Source: Xenorhabdus yunnanensis (lineage in GTDB: Bacteria; Pseudomonadota; Gammaproteobacteria; Enterobacterales; Enterobacteriaceae). From it: 58,972 nt of DNA. Shown piece after piece: positions 57,024 through 58,972 of this stretch. The notes under the pieces are model-generated. The model worked only from the letters and a program-made list of their open reading frames with translations. It searched no databases and had not been told where the DNA came from. Position numbers and translations under genes: made by a program. Every line of letters begins with the position of its first letter. Within the stretch, counting starts at the first letter, position 1. Where the stretch lies: NCBI RefSeq assembly GCF_028598805.1, contig NZ_JAQRFI010000030.1:1-58972 (forward strand), given 5' to 3'.

Positions 57024-58616
57024 CTATTCATCATTTTCATGTTCAACTGTGTGTTTCTTACCACTCAGACCATATTCACGTAATTTATTGGCTATTGCTG
57101 TGTGAGAAACACTAAGCCGTTTTGCTAGTTTACGCGTACTGGGATAATGACGATAAAGGCGTGTCAAGACAGAACGTTCAAAACGCTTGCTGATTTCATC
57201 CAAAGATCCCACCAGAATATCTTCATTAAATGCCACTTCTGCTTCTAATTCAGGTAGCTGAATATCCTGCGGACTGAGTTTGTTGCTCTCAAGTTGAGTC
57301 AGTGCATGATAGATAGCATTTCGAAGTTGCCTAACATTTCCGGGCCAATGATAACTACAAAGAAATTGCTCTAAGTCAGAAGAAAATTTAGGTTTATCTA
57401 AGCCTTGTTCTGCCGCAAAACGCGCTACAAAATAGTCCGTCAATGGCATGATATCAGCCTGACGTTCCCGCAAAGGAGGCAATGTAATGGTTAAAACATT
57501 CAGCCGATAATAGAGATCTTCACGAAATTCCCCTTTTTGTACCAATTCAATTAAGTTTTTCTGAGTAGCGCAGATAATACGGACATTCACTTTAACTTCA
57601 TTCTCTTCACCTACACGGCGAAATGTTCCGTCATTTAAGAAACGAAGTAATTTGATTTGCATTTGTGACGACATTTCACCGATTTCATCCAATAAAACCG
57701 TACCACCATTAGCTTGTTCAAAGAAACCTTTTTTGCCTTCCAATGCATTCGGATAGGCTCCTGCCGCATAACCAAACAGTTCACTTTCTACAACATCATC
57801 CGGCATAGAAGCACAATTCAGCCCAAGAAAAGGCTGTTTTCCCCTTGCGCTCCGCAAATGACAGGCTTTAGCAAATTCATCTTTTCCCGTTCCTGTCTCA
57901 CCAATAAACAATAAGGGAACATCAAGCATCGCCATTTTACGGGCCTGCTCTACGACATGAACCATTTTAGGGCTAGCAGCAATAATTCGTTCAAAAGCGC
58001 CATCATCATTTGCGGTTAATTTTTTAAGCGGAGATTCAATATGCACCGATGAATGATGTTCGCCAGAACGCAACATAATCACAGCCCCTACACATCTAAC
58101 AATCTGATTTTCATCCATTAACTGCATAGGAATAATATCCATCCCATAATCTTGCCCTTTGATGGATAATTGTGCTGAATGTTGTTGATGATCCTCACTT
58201 TCAAGCCAGCGAAGAAAATTGTAATTGCTAATTAAATGACCAATATTTTTTTGGCTGATTTTCTCTTTACTGAAACCAAACAATGACAAAGCAGCAGAGT
58301 TAGCCAGTTCAATATTACCTTTCATATCAATAGAAAAGATAGGCTCAGGAACTGATTCCAATAAAGTCCACATCGCTCTGTGCTCTTTCTCTGACGGCAT
58401 GAAAGCAACCGTTCTGACATCAATAACACCATTGATTCGGCGAATTTCTGCCATCAACACACGGAAAATATTGAAGTCAATTTGAGTAAAATTAAGGTAA
58501 ATACGACGTTCAGGAGAAATTTCAATTCCTTTCAGGTCAATATTTCGTAATACCAGTAAATCAAGTAATTCGCGGGTTAACCCAATTCGATCCTGACAAG
58601 TAACTTCCAATCGCAT
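57024..58616 (-). CDS. tyrR: Transcriptional regulator TyrR
   Basis: Regulator of aromatic amino acid biosynthesis and uptake. 530 residues. ACT domain about 1-75 (MRLEVTCQDRIGLTRELLDLL). PAS domain about 80-150 (ESVPEPIFSIDMKGNIELANSAA). Sigma-54-interaction-type AAA+ core about 207-430, with Walker A GETGTGKD at 239-246 and GGTVLLDEIGEM. C-terminal helix-turn-helix about 490-515 (RKLAKRLSVSHTAIANKLREYGL). Ligands are Tyr, Phe and Trp; the protein acts with sigma-70 promoters. AAGG 9 nt before ATG 58616 supports the start. In E. coli tyrR adjoins tpx; here the T6SS island separates them. Confidence 0.96.
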   Translation of the reverse strand: MRLEVTCQDRIGLTRELLDLLVLRNIDLKGIEISPERRIYLNFTQIDFNIFRVLMAEIRRINGVIDVRTVAFMPSEKEHRAMWTLLESVPEPIFSIDMKGNIELANSAALSLFGFSKEKISQKNIGHLISNYNFLRWLESEDHQQHSAQLSIKGQDYGMDIIPMQLMDENQIVRCVGAVIMLRSGEHHSSVHIESPLKKLTANDDGAFERIIAASPKMVHVVEQARKMAMLDVPLLFIGETGTGKDEFAKACHLRSARGKQPFLGLNCASMPDDVVESELFGYAAGAYPNALEGKKGFFEQANGGTVLLDEIGEMSSQMQIKLLRFLNDGTFRRVGEENEVKVNVRIICATQKNLIELVQKGEFREDLYYRLNVLTITLPPLRERQADIMPLTDYFVARFAAEQGLDKPKFSSDLEQFLCSYHWPGNVRQLRNAIYHALTQLESNKLSPQDIQLPELEAEVAFNEDILVGSLDEISKRFERSVLTRLYRHYPSTRKLAKRLSVSHTAIANKLREYGLSGKKHTVEHENDE

Positions 58617-58972
58617 TTTTCTGACCTTATTTACACGATGTTCTAAACCACCTGAAATGTTACCCGTTACTACCCAAGAGATGAAGCCCTTGTCAGCAAA
58701 AGTTTACAAGAAAGTGAGATGTCAATCTGGTATGACAGTAATAATTAATTAGCTACTTTGCTGTTATTTGTATCTTTGGTTGTACTTTTGTTTTTCATTG
58801 GTAACGTACTTGTAAGCTAAATGAGCAATTGCACAAAATATACAATAAAAACATGTAATTGAATAAATTATACAACTTGATAAGATAACAAATGTACACC
58901 AGTATGTACAAACAGAAAACATACTCACTATAGCATATAGCAATGAATTTCACGCTCGTTAAATAGGGGAAA
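58617..58972. other. Upstream region of tyrR, right edge
   Basis: 356 AT-rich bases with no gene visible. A half-match to the TyrR box (TGTAAA, reading leftward at 58638-58633) lies close to the tyrR start, which would fit autoregulation. A better palindromic candidate sits at 58893-58910. The gene to the right is outside the window. Confidence 0.5.
58893..58910. promoter_or_regulatory. TyrR-box-like operator
   Basis: TGTACA-N6-TGTACA agrees with the TyrR box TGTAAA-N6-TTTACA at 10 of 12 fixed positions, with the right spacing. It is 277 bp upstream of tyrR, so it more likely serves a gene beyond the right edge. Confidence 0.45.

Noticed and set aside
56915-57115. A 66-codon plus-strand frame after the YopJ-like gene
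   Set aside because: It overlaps the tyrR 3' end and the terminator hairpin, with no Shine-Dalgarno.

Overview
The window looks like the chromosome of an insect-associated Morganellaceae bacterium (Photorhabdus or Xenorhabdus). The evidence is a moderately AT-rich enteric backbone, a two-protein NRPS with alternating epimerization domains, a 127-bp ERIC element and a complete type VI secretion system (T6SS). The genus is inferred from gene content and was not tested by a search.

Layout. (1) 1-1419: the N-terminus of an inverse autotransporter (invasin/intimin-like adhesin) runs off the left edge. Upstream of it lie a DNA inversion switch with 30-bp inverted repeats and a FimE/FimB-type tyrosine recombinase. 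The right repeat lies inside the recombinase gene, so inversion should also rewrite the recombinase C-terminus. (2) 1769-2059: a small DUF333 lipoprotein, then about 1 kb of AT-rich DNA without a convincing gene. (3) 3107-24208: two collinear NRPS genes, Cs-A-T-E / C-A-T / C-A-T-E and dock-C-A-T-E / C-A-T-TE. They encode a predicted N-acylated pentapeptide of D-L-D-D-L configuration with an aromatic core. (4) 24343-29301: conserved housekeeping genes ttcA, zntB, mppA and tpx. (5) 29796-55850: an uninterrupted T6SS gene set on the + strand: vgrG (tssI), a DUF2169/pentapeptide/DUF3540/DUF4150 module, then tssJ-K-L-M-A-B-C, hcp, tagH, tssE-F-G-H. All 13 core Tss components are present, with the DUF4150 protein as the PAAR-like tip. 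A JUMPstart/ops-like RfaH site lies in the leader and an ERIC element sits between tssF and tssG. (6) 55932-56894: a YopJ/AvrA-family acetyltransferase with an intact His-Glu-Cys triad, directly behind tssH. (7) 57024-58616: tyrR on the minus strand, with a TyrR-box-like site near the right edge.

How it fits together. ttcA-zntB-mppA-tpx-tyrR is a collinear, thinned version of the Escherichia coli backbone, where tpx and tyrR are neighbours. The NRPS block and the T6SS/YopJ block therefore look like accessory islands set into conserved core. Together the accessory genes form a host-interaction repertoire: a phase-variable adhesin, a secreted peptide, a contact-dependent injection machine and a probable eukaryote-directed acetyltransferase cargo.

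The strongest candidates for something undescribed are the T6SS-linked YopJ-family effector, the self-editing inversion switch, and RfaH-type control of a whole T6SS operon. Short tandem duplications (15-20 bp units, 2-4 copies) recur across the window in both spacers and genes.
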